The translations under genes were made by a program, and so were the position numbers. 64,000 bases of DNA from JAVBRA01 sp031548435 (GTDB taxonomy: Bacteria > Bacteroidota > Bacteroidia > Bacteroidales > Rikenellaceae): the NCBI GenBank assembly GCA_031548435.1, contig JAVBRA010000012.1:124001-188000 (forward strand), written 5' to 3'. Positions 29,361 to 38,115 of the stretch are shown here, one piece after another. Positions within the stretch are counted from its first letter, which is position 1. Every line of letters starts with the position of its first letter. The notes beneath the pieces were generated by a model. That model saw only the letters and a program-made list of their open reading frames with translations. It did no database searches and had not been told where the DNA came from.

Positions 29361-30155
29361 CTACACCGCAATCGGAGCTTTGATGGTGGGATACGGATCG
29401 TAATCCTCAAGCGTAAAGTCCTCGTATTCAAAGTTGAATATCGATCTTACATCGGGATTGAGTTTCATCGCAGGCAATTTTCTCGGCGTGCGCGACAATT
29501 GCTCGGCCACCTGGTCGCGGTGGTTGAGATAGATGTGCGCGTCACCCAGCGTGTGGACAAATTCACCTGGTTTTAAGCCCGTTACCTGTGCCATCATCAT
29601 GGTCAGCAGGGCGTACGAGGCGATGTTGAACGGCACTCCCAGGAACACATCGGCACTGCGCTGGTAGAGCTGGCACGACAACCGCCCGTCGGCCACGTAG
29701 AACTGAAACAGCACATGGCACGGCGGCAGGGCCATTTTGTCGAGCTCCGACACATTCCATGCGCAAACGATGTGGCGCCGCGAATCGGGATTGTTTTTCA
29801 GCGAATCGACCACCTGGCCGATCTGGTCGATGTGGCCCCCCTCGGGTGTGCCCCACGAGCGCCACTGATGGCCGTACACGGGCCCCAGGTTGCCGTCGCG
29901 ATCGGCCCACTCGTCCCAAATGGTAACGTTGTGGTCGCGCAGGTAACCGATGTTGGTGTCGCCCCGCAGAAACCACAAAAGTTCGTAAATGATCGAGCGC
30001 AAGTGCAACCGCTTGGTGGTCAGCAACGGAAAACCCTGTGAAAGGTCGAACCGCATCTGATACCCGAAAACGCTTTTGGTTCCGGTGCCGGTGCGGTCGC
30101 TTTTGATCACCCCTTCCGCTTCTATTTTTTTTAACAGGTCGATGTATTGCTTCAT
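29361..30155 (-). CDS. thyA: thymidylate synthase
   Basis: A 264-residue ThyA, the same length as the E. coli enzyme. The catalytic Cys146 is in [13 protein letters not shown], with [11 protein letters not shown] near the N-terminus and [10 protein letters not shown] for phosphate binding. It converts dUMP to dTMP with methylene-tetrahydrofolate, producing dihydrofolate for FolA. The ATG at 30155 gives the canonical N-terminus. It is preceded on the same strand by lpxH with a gap of about 110 bases. Confidence 0.97.
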   Translation of the reverse strand: MKQYIDLLKKIEAEGVIKSDRTGTGTKSVFGYQMRFDLSQGFPLLTTKRLHLRSIIYELLWFLRGDTNIGYLRDHNVTIWDEWADRDGNLGPVYGHQWRSWGTPEGGHIDQIGQVVDSLKNNPDSRRHIVCAWNVSELDKMALPPCHVLFQFYVADGRLSCQLYQRSADVFLGVPFNIASYALLTMMMAQVTGLKPGEFVHTLGDAHIYLNHRDQVAEQLSRTPRKLPAMKLNPDVRSIFNFEYEDFTLEDYDPYPTIKAPIAV

Positions 30156-30264
30156 AACTTGGATTCGTTTTATCCGCCCGTTGACATCGGGCATCTCCGG
30201 CACCCTTGCCGCGAGTTTTTTGTCGTTAAAAAAGCGATAACCCGGACAACCGGCACTTGTACCC

Positions 30265-30987
30265 CTAAAAACGCACCAACCGGAAACCGCCCTCGTCCAG
30301 CACCCCGTAGACCGGTTCGCGAAACCACCCGCCCAGAACAAACAGCCGACTTCCCCCGCCCAGATCGTGCTCGGCAGGGCAATGGTAGTGCCCGAGAACA
30401 AAGCAGTCGATGCGGTCTTTTTTCAGGTAGTCCGAGGCAAACTTCACGGCTCGCAGTTGTCCGTCGGTGTGCTGGTCCGGTTCCGCTTTCCGCCGGCTGC
30501 GCGACCACCGATGGGCCAGACGCACAGCGAAATCGGGATGGAGCAGGTGCGAAAACATCCATTGCAGCGCCTTCGACCGGAAGCACGATTGCAGAAAACG
30601 GTATTTGAACGCCTCGCCCAACCCGTGTCCGTGCGCGATGAACAGCCTGTGGCCATACAACTCAGTGATATAAGGCGTTTTATGCACCGTTACGCCCAAT
30701 TCCCGTTCGAGATAGCCGAACGTCCACAGGTCGTGGTTGCCCACCAGAAAATGAACCGGCACTCCCCTGTCGGCCAATGCGGCCACCGCCCCGAAAAACC
30801 GGGTGAACCCTCTGGGTACCACCTGTTTGTATTCGTACCAGAAATCAAAAATGTCGCCGTTCAGAAAAATTCCCTCCGCACCGGGCCCGACGCTGGCGAG
30901 CCACTCCACAAGCCTTCGCTCGGCCAGTCTCGCGTCGCCGTCCACGGGCATTCCCATATGGGCGTCAGATGCGAAGTAATAGGCCAT
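30265..30987 (-). CDS. lpxH: UDP-2,3-diacylglucosamine diphosphatase LpxH
   Basis: A 240-residue calcineurin-like phosphoesterase. The metal ligands are in SDAHMG, GDIFDFW, GNHDLW, HGHG and GHYH. The extra motif [14 protein letters not shown] is seen in LpxH/LpxH2 proteins of Bacteroidetes. It would remove UMP from UDP-2,3-diacylglucosamine to give lipid X in lipid A synthesis. ATG at 30987 lies eight bases after the stop of the upstream thioredoxin-fold lipoprotein, so they share a transcript. Confidence 0.85.
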   Translation of the reverse strand: MAYYFASDAHMGMPVDGDARLAERRLVEWLASVGPGAEGIFLNGDIFDFWYEYKQVVPRGFTRFFGAVAALADRGVPVHFLVGNHDLWTFGYLERELGVTVHKTPYITELYGHRLFIAHGHGLGEAFKYRFLQSCFRSKALQWMFSHLLHPDFAVRLAHRWSRSRRKAEPDQHTDGQLRAVKFASDYLKKDRIDCFVLGHYHCPAEHDLGGGSRLFVLGGWFREPVYGVLDEGGFRLVRF

Positions 30988-30995
30988 GCGAAAGG

Positions 30996-32153
30996 TTATT
31001 TGAACAGTTCTTCCAGTTTTTTCTCCAGTTCCTGGCCATACAGGTTGCGGCCGATGATCTGCCCCTGCCGGCTGATGAGGAAATTGGCCGGCATGCGGGT
31101 GATGTTGTACACTTGCAGGTAGTACGAGTCGATGCCGGTATCGTCGTTGACGCTGATCCACGGCAGGTTTTGCGTGCGGACAGCCTCGATCCAGTCGGGC
31201 TTCGATTCGTCGAACGAAACCTGATAGACCTCGAAACCGTAGTCGCGGTAGAGGTTGTAAAGATCCATCATCTCGCGGTTGCGGATCTTGTCTCCCACGT
31301 TGTAGACGCTCCAGAAACTCAGCAACACCACATTGTCTTTGAGCGACGACAACTTGACGACATTGCCTCCCATATCGGGCAACGCAACATCGGGATACCC
31401 CACCTCCGAGATGGCGAATTTTTCTTCGATGGTGTTGAAATCTTCGTTGGTCGCGTACGCCAGAACGTCTTTCTGCAATGCCTGCACATGCGGCGATTCG
31501 GGGTAAAGTACCGCCAGCGAATCGGCCACCGACTTGAAATAGATGAAATCTTTCTCGTTGCCGAACAGCTGCAACCCGTTGGGCAGGCGCTGGTAGAGCG
31601 CGAAAAGCGATGCCAGCGAGCTTCGGTGCGAGGCAATGAAACGGATGTTCTCCTGCTTGAGTTTGACATAGATGTCGGCGTAGTCGTTGGTGATCTGGTT
31701 GCGCAACAGGCCGGCGCTGGGGCCGTCGTTGATGCGTCCGTACACCGTGCCCAGCGAGTCGAAACTCTTGATGGCTTTCATGGTGCCCCGGGTGATCTCC
31801 TTGATGTAGCCCGAGTTGACCGACCCCTCGACCGTATAGGTCTTCAGAATGTCGGGCATGGCCCACACCTTCACCCGCTCGCCGCCCGCAATCAACAGCG
31901 TGATCGACTGGCCCCGGTAGGTGATGTTATAAAACGAGGGATACCCCTTGTCGGGCCTGAATTTGAACTCGAACTCCCCTTTTTCGTCGGTAGCGGCCGA
32001 GTCGAGCACCGTTTTGGCGCCCACATCGACCCGTTCGAGGTAAACCACCGCGCCTTCCAGCCCGACGAACGTGCCTTTAATTGTTGCTTTCCTGTTGCCC
32101 GAACACGAGGCCAACAGCAGGCATACGCCCAGCAGATAGAACAGTTTTTTCAT
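30996..32153 (-). CDS. TlpA-like thioredoxin-fold lipoprotein without CXXC
   Basis: A 385-residue lipoprotein (signal peptide ending LLLASC, Cys17). The N-terminal half resembles DUF4369 (IKGTFVGLEGAVVYLERVD), and the C-terminal 140 residues the TlpA/AhpC-TSA fold (VVLLSFWSVYNVGDKIRN, cis-Pro in MPANFLIS). The redox pair expected right after FW is absent: FWSVYNVGDK replaces FWASWCxPCR, so it cannot be a thiol oxidoreductase. Such proteins may bind rather than reduce. It heads an apparent operon with lpxH. Confidence 0.8.
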   Translation of the reverse strand: MKKLFYLLGVCLLLASCSGNRKATIKGTFVGLEGAVVYLERVDVGAKTVLDSAATDEKGEFEFKFRPDKGYPSFYNITYRGQSITLLIAGGERVKVWAMPDILKTYTVEGSVNSGYIKEITRGTMKAIKSFDSLGTVYGRINDGPSAGLLRNQITNDYADIYVKLKQENIRFIASHRSSLASLFALYQRLPNGLQLFGNEKDFIYFKSVADSLAVLYPESPHVQALQKDVLAYATNEDFNTIEEKFAISEVGYPDVALPDMGGNVVKLSSLKDNVVLLSFWSVYNVGDKIRNREMMDLYNLYRDYGFEVYQVSFDESKPDWIEAVRTQNLPWISVNDDTGIDSYYLQVYNITRMPANFLISRQGQIIGRNLYGQELEKKLEELFK

Positions 32154-32285
32154 TTATACCGGATCAATTTATTTTCAAAGATAATCTATTTTCTGTAATC
32201 ACCCATCACTTTTTCGGCAACGGAACAATGGTTGGGAGAAACCTTCGCGTGCACCCGGCAAAATCACGGGAATGAATGCAACCGC

Positions 32286-32861
32286 TCAAAACGCCCCCCA
32301 TTTATACCGCGCCTGATCGGGAAACAGCAGCGACACGATGCGTTCTACCACCGTATTGCACAACGCTTCGACGCTTTGCGGCCCGGAGTAGAACGACGGG
32401 CAGGCGGGCAGCGCTACCGCCCCGGCCTCGGTCAGTGCCGTCAGGTTGCGCAGGTGGATGAGGCTGAGCGGGGTTTCGCGCGGCACCACAATCAGCGGGC
32501 GCCGCTCCTTGAGCATCACATCGCACGCACGCGAAATGAGGCAGTCGGAAACGCCCGAAGCAATCCGTGCCGCCAGCCCCATCGAGCACGGCACCACCAC
32601 GGCGGCATCGTAGTCCGACGACCCGGAAGCGAACGGCGCGTAAAAATCGGTATTGTCGTATATTTTCAGACGGGGGCCCTCTTGCGGAAGCGCGCCCGCT
32701 TCGTCCAAATAGATATCACGGCCGTTACCGGAGAAGACCACGGCGATCCGCTCCACGGAGTCGATCGACAACAACCTGTCGATGAACATCTTCGCATAAA
32801 CGGCGCCGCTGGCACCGCCGACGCCCACCACCACTTTCCTTACAGTTCGATCGCCTGGCAT
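32286..32861 (-). CDS. ubiX: UbiX-type flavin prenyltransferase
   Basis: A 191-residue flavoprotein. VVGVGGASGAVYAKMFIDRL binds FMN, SGSSDYDAAVVVPCSMG and RPLIVVPRETPLSLIHLRNL are family signatures. UbiX makes prenylated FMN, the cofactor of UbiD decarboxylases; no ubiD is in this window. The ATG at 32861 overlaps the end of the deacetylase gene by 22 bases, so translation is probably coupled. Confidence 0.9.
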   Translation of the reverse strand: MPGDRTVRKVVVGVGGASGAVYAKMFIDRLLSIDSVERIAVVFSGNGRDIYLDEAGALPQEGPRLKIYDNTDFYAPFASGSSDYDAAVVVPCSMGLAARIASGVSDCLISRACDVMLKERRPLIVVPRETPLSLIHLRNLTALTEAGAVALPACPSFYSGPQSVEALCNTVVERIVSLLFPDQARYKWGAF

Positions 32862-33475
32862 CGCAGTCCCATTTTTTGAATGTGTTCGAGCGTACGCGGA
32901 AGGGCGTAACGGATGTTGCGGAACGATTTCCGCGAGTCGTGGAAAGCCACGATCGATCCGGGGCGCACATGGTTCACCACGTTCCTCAGGCAGGCGCGCG
33001 GAGAAACGAACCGGCTGTAGTCGCGGCTCAGCACGTCCCACATAATGATGTTATAGTGTTCGGAAAGCCGACGCGCCTGCGAGGGTTTGATGCGCCCGTA
33101 CGGCGGCCGGAACAGGTTCGAACGGATGAACGAGGCGGCGAAGTCGACGTCTTCGAGATAGCGGCCGGTGCTCATCTCCCACCCTTTCTGGTGGCTGTAG
33201 GTATGATTGCCCACGGCGTGTCCGCCGTCGACAATGGCCCGGAAAAGCTCCGGGCGCAATTCGACGTTTTTTCCCAGACAGAAAAAGGTGGCCCTGGCCC
33301 CGTAACGGGCAAGGCACTCCAGGATCCACAGCGTGGTGTCGGGATTGGGCCCGTCGTCGAAGGTGAGGAATACGGAATCGGCCGACTCCATGTTCCATAT
33401 CAGCGACGGCATCATTCGTTTCAAAAATCCGGGGGGCCTGAAATACATCGGGACGGAGGGTTCTGGATTCGGCAC
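32840..33475 (-). CDS. polysaccharide deacetylase (NodB domain)
   Basis: A 211-residue carbohydrate esterase family 4 protein. The motifs TFDDGPNPDT (catalytic base and metal Asp), HTYSHQ (metal His) and RPPYGRIKPSQ are intact. Starts at 33475 or 33448 are both possible; no clear signal peptide is seen, so it may act on a cytoplasmic or membrane-facing glycan. Gene overlap with ubiX suggests one transcript. The substrate (peptidoglycan, chitin-like or surface glycan) is not evident. Confidence 0.87.
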   Translation of the reverse strand: MPNPEPSVPMYFRPPGFLKRMMPSLIWNMESADSVFLTFDDGPNPDTTLWILECLARYGARATFFCLGKNVELRPELFRAIVDGGHAVGNHTYSHQKGWEMSTGRYLEDVDFAASFIRSNLFRPPYGRIKPSQARRLSEHYNIIMWDVLSRDYSRFVSPRACLRNVVNHVRPGSIVAFHDSRKSFRNIRYALPRTLEHIQKMGLRCQAIEL

Positions 33476-33552
33476 AAATTTAGAAAATTTCAGGTAAAAA
33501 GAGGAAGAATCGGATTTTTTACCTATTTTTACACAACTAAAACAATCGTAAC

Positions 33553-34542
33553 ATGAACTCCTACCCCACCTATCTCAGGCACACCGCATTGCTGGCCGTC
33601 GCCATGCTGGCGCTGACGGCGTGCTCGAACAAGAAAAAGTACCTGCCCGCAGCAACCGGCAAACCCTACGAAGTGATTGTGGTGGCCGACGACGCGGTGT
33701 GGAACGGCCCCCTGGGCGACACCGTGCGCAGCATCATGGATCGGACCATGCCGATGATCAACCGCGACGAACCGCTCTTCGACATGGTGCGCACCGACAG
33801 CGCAGGGATCCGGCTCGACCTGGTGAGAAAGCACCACAACCAGCTCTACCTGCGCATCGAAGACAAATTCACCGCCCCGGGCATCCATGCCGTGTACGAC
33901 CGCAACGCCAGCGGGCAGATCGTGGTGCTGGCCACGGCCAACAATGCCGACTCGCTGGCCGTGTACCTGTCGCAGCACGCCGAAGAACTGTTCCAGGCCC
34001 TGGGCGACCACGAAAGGAAACTCTACATTTCGAAAGTGAAACCCGCCCAAGCCGTCATCGGATCGGTGAAAAGCCGGTTCGGGATCGGGATGACCATCCC
34101 CTGGGGATACACCCTGAAAAAAGACGAGCCCGATTTTCTGTGGGTCAACAACGAACTGCCGCTGGCCACCCAGGGGATGTTCGTCTACTCGTACGACATC
34201 CCCGGCACCGAGCAGCTCACCGTGCGCAGCCTGATCGACGCCCGCAACCATTACCTGCAAAAATATGTCCCGGGGCCGAGCGACGACTCGTACATGACAA
34301 CCGTCGAAGAGATCGTGCCCGCAACCCGGCTGGTCGACATCAACGGCGAAACCTGGGTCGAAATGCGCGGATACTGGGACGTGAAAGGCGATTTCATGGG
34401 CGGCCCGTTCGTCAGCTATTCGACCATCCGGGGCAACAAGGCCTACACGATCGACTGTTTCGTTTTCTCGCCCCACTATCCCCAGAGAACGCTGTTGCGC
34501 CAACTGGAAAGCATGGTCTACACCGCCCAATTCGCGGAGTAG
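33553..34542 (+). CDS. DUF4837 family lipoprotein
   Basis: A 329-residue lipoprotein (signal peptide ending MLALTAC, Cys24). The mature part begins TGKPYEVIVVADDAVWNGPLGD, typical of DUF4837, a Bacteroidetes family of unknown function. Normal length. It is divergent from the deacetylase-ubiX pair and convergent with the AraC-type gene; a strong terminator follows. Confidence 0.82.
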   Translation: MNSYPTYLRHTALLAVAMLALTACSNKKKYLPAATGKPYEVIVVADDAVWNGPLGDTVRSIMDRTMPMINRDEPLFDMVRTDSAGIRLDLVRKHHNQLYLRIEDKFTAPGIHAVYDRNASGQIVVLATANNADSLAVYLSQHAEELFQALGDHERKLYISKVKPAQAVIGSVKSRFGIGMTIPWGYTLKKDEPDFLWVNNELPLATQGMFVYSYDIPGTEQLTVRSLIDARNHYLQKYVPGPSDDSYMTTVEEIVPATRLVDINGETWVEMRGYWDVKGDFMGGPFVSYSTIRGNKAYTIDCFVFSPHYPQRTLLRQLESMVYTAQFAE

Positions 34543-34558
34543 ATCCCCGTTTTATATC

Positions 34559-34606
34559 ATCAGCCTTGCATCCGGTCTGCACAACCGGAGCAAGGCTGAT
34601 TTTTTT
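34559..34606 (+). terminator. rho-independent terminator after the DUF4837 gene
   Basis: ATCAGCCTTGC (34559-34569) pairs with GCAAGGCTGAT (34590-34600), with an inner CCGGT/ACCGG stem, followed by TTTTTT. Confidence 0.92.
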
Positions 34607-34684
34607 CAAGTTTAATCGTTCGTAAAAAACAGTCCGCCATTCCGTTATCGGGCCCCTTTTCAGTCGCAACCGAAATAACACGCG

Positions 34685-35809
34685 CTATAAGAGGCGGTCG
34701 TTCTTCAACCGGGTAAAATAGGCGTAGCTGCCGAACCCGGCCCGGAGCGAGAGCTGCTCGTCGGAGTGATCCTTGCTCTCGGGAGCGACCCGGAGGGTCT
34801 CGTACTCGCGCATGCGGCATCCGTTGATGTAGCGGCTGAAGTTCATATCATACTCCTGATTGATGAACGACGAGATGTAGGTGCGGTTCACCCCCAGGTC
34901 GCCTACCAGATCGGTGATTTTCAGGTCGGGGTCGAGGTAGGGCTTTCTGGAGGCGATGTATTCGTCGAACATGCCCCTCGAAAGGATATTTTTTTTGAGC
35001 ATGTCGGGGGCCGGGTTGCCGCCCGCCGAAACCACCGGTTTTTCAGGGATCTTCTCCGCGTCCGACTCCCGCACGATGTAGTTGCCTTCGATCGTATTAT
35101 AGGTCAGATAGGTGTATTGCACCAGGATCAGACAGATCGGGATCAGCGCAAGCCCCGAAGACAGCAGCATACGGGACGTGATTGCGGCCACAAACAACAA
35201 CAAAAGGTAGTACGACAGGCAAAAGTAAAGCCACTTGAGCGAAGAACGCTTCTCGTTCGAGGCATAGTCCTGGATCTGCCTGGAGTATTTTTTCATCCTT
35301 ATAAACATCAACACCATATAAAACAGGACGCAGAAAACGGACGTGAGCGGCTTGCTGTTGATGAAATGGAAGTACCAGGGCACGGCTTCCGAATATTTCC
35401 CGCGCGAGAGCACGATCGCCAACGACACATCGTACGGCAGCAAAATCGTCAATATCAGCACCGCCGCCCCTATCGCCGCCGGAAACACGTAATGCCAGCG
35501 CGAAACCCGTTCCCCGGAAGACGTTTTCGTTATCTCAAATACAAATTCGAAAAACGCGACCGGCGAAACAAGCATAACGACATAACAAATCCAGTTGCAG
35601 TACACGAAAACCGACGGAGCAAAATAATAGCAGATCGTACATCCCCACGAAAGAATGACGGTTATGAAATAGTACAGCAAGAAATTCTTAACCCGGCGAT
35701 CTCCTTTCGCGCTGTTACGGATATCCAACACCAACATAATCGACATCGTCAGGATGAAAAAGACCGGTGCGAACAGATTAATTACGCTAAAAATGGAGTT
35801 GGAACCCAT
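34685..35809 (-). CDS. membrane-anchored AraC-type regulator, short C-terminus
   Basis: A 374-residue protein with about seven N-terminal membrane helices (1-245) and a C-terminal AraC-type HTH. The first HTH helix pair is DLKITDLVGDLGVNRTYISSFINQ; the second, LSLRAGFGSYAYFTRLKNDRLL, stops where the family usually continues with about 15 more residues (xxxGxTPxxYR). The C-terminus is therefore clipped, although both HTH cores look formed. It converges on DUF4837. A related membrane regulator lies 300 bases away, divergent. Confidence 0.82.
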   Translation of the reverse strand: MGSNSIFSVINLFAPVFFILTMSIMLVLDIRNSAKGDRRVKNFLLYYFITVILSWGCTICYYFAPSVFVYCNWICYVVMLVSPVAFFEFVFEITKTSSGERVSRWHYVFPAAIGAAVLILTILLPYDVSLAIVLSRGKYSEAVPWYFHFINSKPLTSVFCVLFYMVLMFIRMKKYSRQIQDYASNEKRSSLKWLYFCLSYYLLLLFVAAITSRMLLSSGLALIPICLILVQYTYLTYNTIEGNYIVRESDAEKIPEKPVVSAGGNPAPDMLKKNILSRGMFDEYIASRKPYLDPDLKITDLVGDLGVNRTYISSFINQEYDMNFSRYINGCRMREYETLRVAPESKDHSDEQLSLRAGFGSYAYFTRLKNDRLL

Positions 35810-36113
35810 AATAATGATTTAAGATCAAATGCAAAGTTAAAAAAAATGTGAAAATTGATCATTTTTACGATATCCGGAATTTACACTTACATTTTCAACA
35901 GACATAAACATCTGATTATAAATAAATACAAATCGTAAGTAGATTTTATTCGGCGGTCGGAAAATATTTATTTAACTTTGTATAGCATTTGAAATTCCGC
36001 CTCCGAACGGCTTTTGGAACGGCCTGTTTTTTGATATTCATCACACAAGAAACCCCAAGGCACCAGTGACCGCAATTTGCCCCCTAACTACACACATCAT
36101 ATTTTTAAAGCCT
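35810..36113. other. AT-rich divergent regulatory region between two regulators
   Basis: A gene-free stretch of 304 bases, much more AT-rich than its surroundings. The minus strand has TAACTTTG at 35832-35839 (toward the gene at 34685) and the plus strand TAACTTTG at 35973-35980 (toward 36114); both match the -7 consensus. No clear -33 boxes or operators are seen. Confidence 0.5.
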
Positions 36114-37235
36114 ATGGAAGGACAACTCTACCTCATCTCGAACATCATCATCATTACAGTGACGATAAGTTCGTTGATCGCCATCCTGTCGATCACATAC
36201 CCACCTGACAACCAGTCAGAAAAACGCAACGGACACGCGATCGCCAAAAAATTTCTCGTATGCGCCTATTCGGCCCTGTTCCTATTTATAGGTATCCGGA
36301 TGCTCAACGGCGCACCGATCGTGAGCCGGGAGATCCTCGCTTTTTCGCTGCTGTTCATCTTCTCGCTGGAGGTTGAGCTGATGGCCTTTACGTTGCTCTC
36401 GCTAATCGATCCCGACTATCCCTCGCTGAAAAAAACGCTCGCCTGCGGGTCGCCGCTGATCGCATTCTCTCTGCTGTACGCCGTCTTTTTAATGATCGGA
36501 GGCAAGGATCCCGAGATCCACTCCATGACCGATTTCAACAATTCGATCGGTTCGCCCGCCATCTGGATCCGGCTGGGAATGTTCGCCTTTTTCCTGTTCG
36601 AATTGGTCTATTATCCCATTCTGTTTTACAAGCGCCTGAATAGCAAACGGCATGCCGAAGCGACCCAACCGGAAAATTCGGACATTCGATGGGCCAAATG
36701 GAACGTCTTCCCGACGATGGGCATCGCCCTGACGGCCCTGGTATCTTTATTCGTCGTGAACATCGACGCGATATGTGTTTTCACGCTGTTGTTCACGATT
36801 TATTTCCTGGGATTCTCGGTGCTGTTCCTGCGCCACAACATGAGGTATAACATTCTGGTGGGCAACACCGGCTCAAGAAGGCGCAAGCACAAAGAGCGGA
36901 TGCCGATCGAGGCCATGATCAACCAGTTGCTCGATAAAGAGCCGTTGTTCTTCACCCGGCAAGGCATCACGGTGGAAAACGTGGCCCGCAAGCTCGGCAT
37001 CAGCCGCACCACGCTCTCGAACCACCTGAACAAACAGGCGGGAATAACTTACAGCGAATGGATCAACCACCTGCGCATCAATTATGCAAAAAAGATGATT
37101 CTGGAAGAAAACGAGTTGAGCATCTCGGCCGTTTCCGACAAAGTGGGCTTCTCGGAACCCACCAACTTCATCCGGCAGTTCAAGAAATGCGCAGAGGAGA
37201 CCCCATTGCAATGGAAAAAGAAACAAAAGCATTAA
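36114..37235 (+). CDS. membrane-anchored AraC-type regulator
   Basis: A 373-residue protein with about seven membrane helices (residues 5-255) followed by a complete AraC HTH: FTRQGITVENVARKLGISRTTLSNHLNKQ and ISAVSDKVGFSEPTNFIRQFKKCAEETPLQW. I prefer ATG at 36114 to the upstream GTG at 36066. The layout means membrane signals could directly control DNA binding. The next gene on the same strand, after 306 bases, begins the DUF3575/DUF3868-like/BACON locus, a plausible target. Confidence 0.84.
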   Translation: MEGQLYLISNIIIITVTISSLIAILSITYPPDNQSEKRNGHAIAKKFLVCAYSALFLFIGIRMLNGAPIVSREILAFSLLFIFSLEVELMAFTLLSLIDPDYPSLKKTLACGSPLIAFSLLYAVFLMIGGKDPEIHSMTDFNNSIGSPAIWIRLGMFAFFLFELVYYPILFYKRLNSKRHAEATQPENSDIRWAKWNVFPTMGIALTALVSLFVVNIDAICVFTLLFTIYFLGFSVLFLRHNMRYNILVGNTGSRRRKHKERMPIEAMINQLLDKEPLFFTRQGITVENVARKLGISRTTLSNHLNKQAGITYSEWINHLRINYAKKMILEENELSISAVSDKVGFSEPTNFIRQFKKCAEETPLQWKKKQKH

Positions 37236-37327
37236 AAGAATATCCATTTTCGATAAAATAGTTGAAAATAATCACCTGAAAAACAAGCATTTGTACAGGA
37301 TGATTATTTAGGCGGGCGGTGAACTGG

Positions 37328-37335
37328 TATCTTTG
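37328..37335 (+). promoter_or_regulatory. -7 promoter element for the DUF3575-BACON operon
   Basis: TATCTTTG matches the Bacteroidetes -7 consensus perfectly. It would give an untranslated leader of about 200 bases before the gene at 37542. No TTTG is at the normal -33 spacing, which suits a promoter that needs an activator. Confidence 0.6.
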
Positions 37336-37384
37336 TTATAACAGAACCAGTGACTTTCATACTTAACCTCCTAAATCAACTATT

Positions 37385-37463
37385 ATGAAAAAAACCGTAC
37401 CTTTTTCTTCCTCCCCCTGATTGCACAACTGTTTCGCGCGCGAAACATCATGCAAACAGGGGG
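37385..37463 (+). promoter_or_regulatory. leader with 11-codon ORF and large nested hairpin
   Basis: A short ORF (37385-37420, MKKTVPFSSSP) ends inside the left arm of a strong hairpin: CCCCCTG (37413-37419) pairs with CAGGGGG (37457-37463), TTGCA with TGCAA, and the tip is the perfect palindrome GTTTCGCGCGCGAAAC (37431-37446). A weak ATTTT follows. The overlap of the leader stop with the hairpin looks like an attenuator. An alternative is a broken secreted-protein gene: shifting frame at the A7 run gives a hydrophobic NRTFFFLPLIAQLF. Confidence 0.45.
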
Positions 37464-37541
37464 ATTTTGGGCTTATCGGCCCATTCTTCGGCAGGTTTCT
37501 CTTTGTCGGAGAAAAATAATAACCAATTAATAACATAGATT

Positions 37542-38108
37542 ATGAACGTAAAAAAACTCGGTTTTCTGGCCGTGTGTATGCTATTTTCCCTAAATGTGCA
37601 GGCACAATGGCTTGGATTGAAAACCAATGCTTTGGCGTGGGCATCGACCTCGCCGAACCTTGGGGTTGAGTTCGCTTTCGGCGAAAAGTCGCGCAGCGGA
37701 TTCTTCAACAGGCTGACGCTCGAAGTGGACGGGATGTACAACCCGTTTACATGGAGCGACGGCCGGTCAACTGAAATTTGGGCCGTACAGGCCGAATTCA
37801 GGGAATATTTCGACTACAAGTTCACAGGGCACTTCATGGGCTTGTACGGCGAATATGCCGACTACAACTATGGTTTGTGGAAATATCGTTATGTGGGGAC
37901 CCTGTGGGGAGGAGGTCTCTCGTATGGTTATGTGTGGCAACTGTGTCCGCGATGGAACGTCGAAGGCAACATCGGGCTCGGAGTGACACGCATACTGATC
38001 GACGATAAATACGACCGCAAGGATGACAGGATCGATTACGGGCCCGAAACGAACACCAAGTTCGGGGTGTCGCGCATCGGCATCAATTTCACTTACTTCT
38101 TAAAATAG
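37542..38108 (+). CDS. DUF3575 outer-membrane barrel protein
   Basis: A 188-residue DUF3575 protein with a signal peptide (MNVKKLGFLAVCMLFSLNVQAQ). The family signature is visible as LGLKTNALAWAS, MYNPFTWSDG and SYGYVWQLCPRWNVEGNIGLG, and it ends in aromatic-rich strands. DUF3575 genes accompany fimbrial and surface-protein loci in Bacteroidales. Seven bases separate it from the DUF3868-like gene. The C-terminal half of the protein at 62315 is a paralogue. Confidence 0.85.
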   Translation: MNVKKLGFLAVCMLFSLNVQAQWLGLKTNALAWASTSPNLGVEFAFGEKSRSGFFNRLTLEVDGMYNPFTWSDGRSTEIWAVQAEFREYFDYKFTGHFMGLYGEYADYNYGLWKYRYVGTLWGGGLSYGYVWQLCPRWNVEGNIGLGVTRILIDDKYDRKDDRIDYGPETNTKFGVSRIGINFTYFLK

Positions 38109-38115
38109 TTTAGCC

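Noticed and set aside
30996..31866. An extended frame fusing lpxH to upstream sequence (30265-31866)
   Set aside because: The part upstream of 30987 overlaps the thioredoxin-fold lipoprotein in another frame; [12 protein letters not shown] is the natural LpxH N-terminus.
37236..37384. A possible terminator right after the AraC-type regulator at 37235
   Set aside because: Only a weak ATTTTCGATAAAAT pairing is present, with no GC stem, so it is not called.
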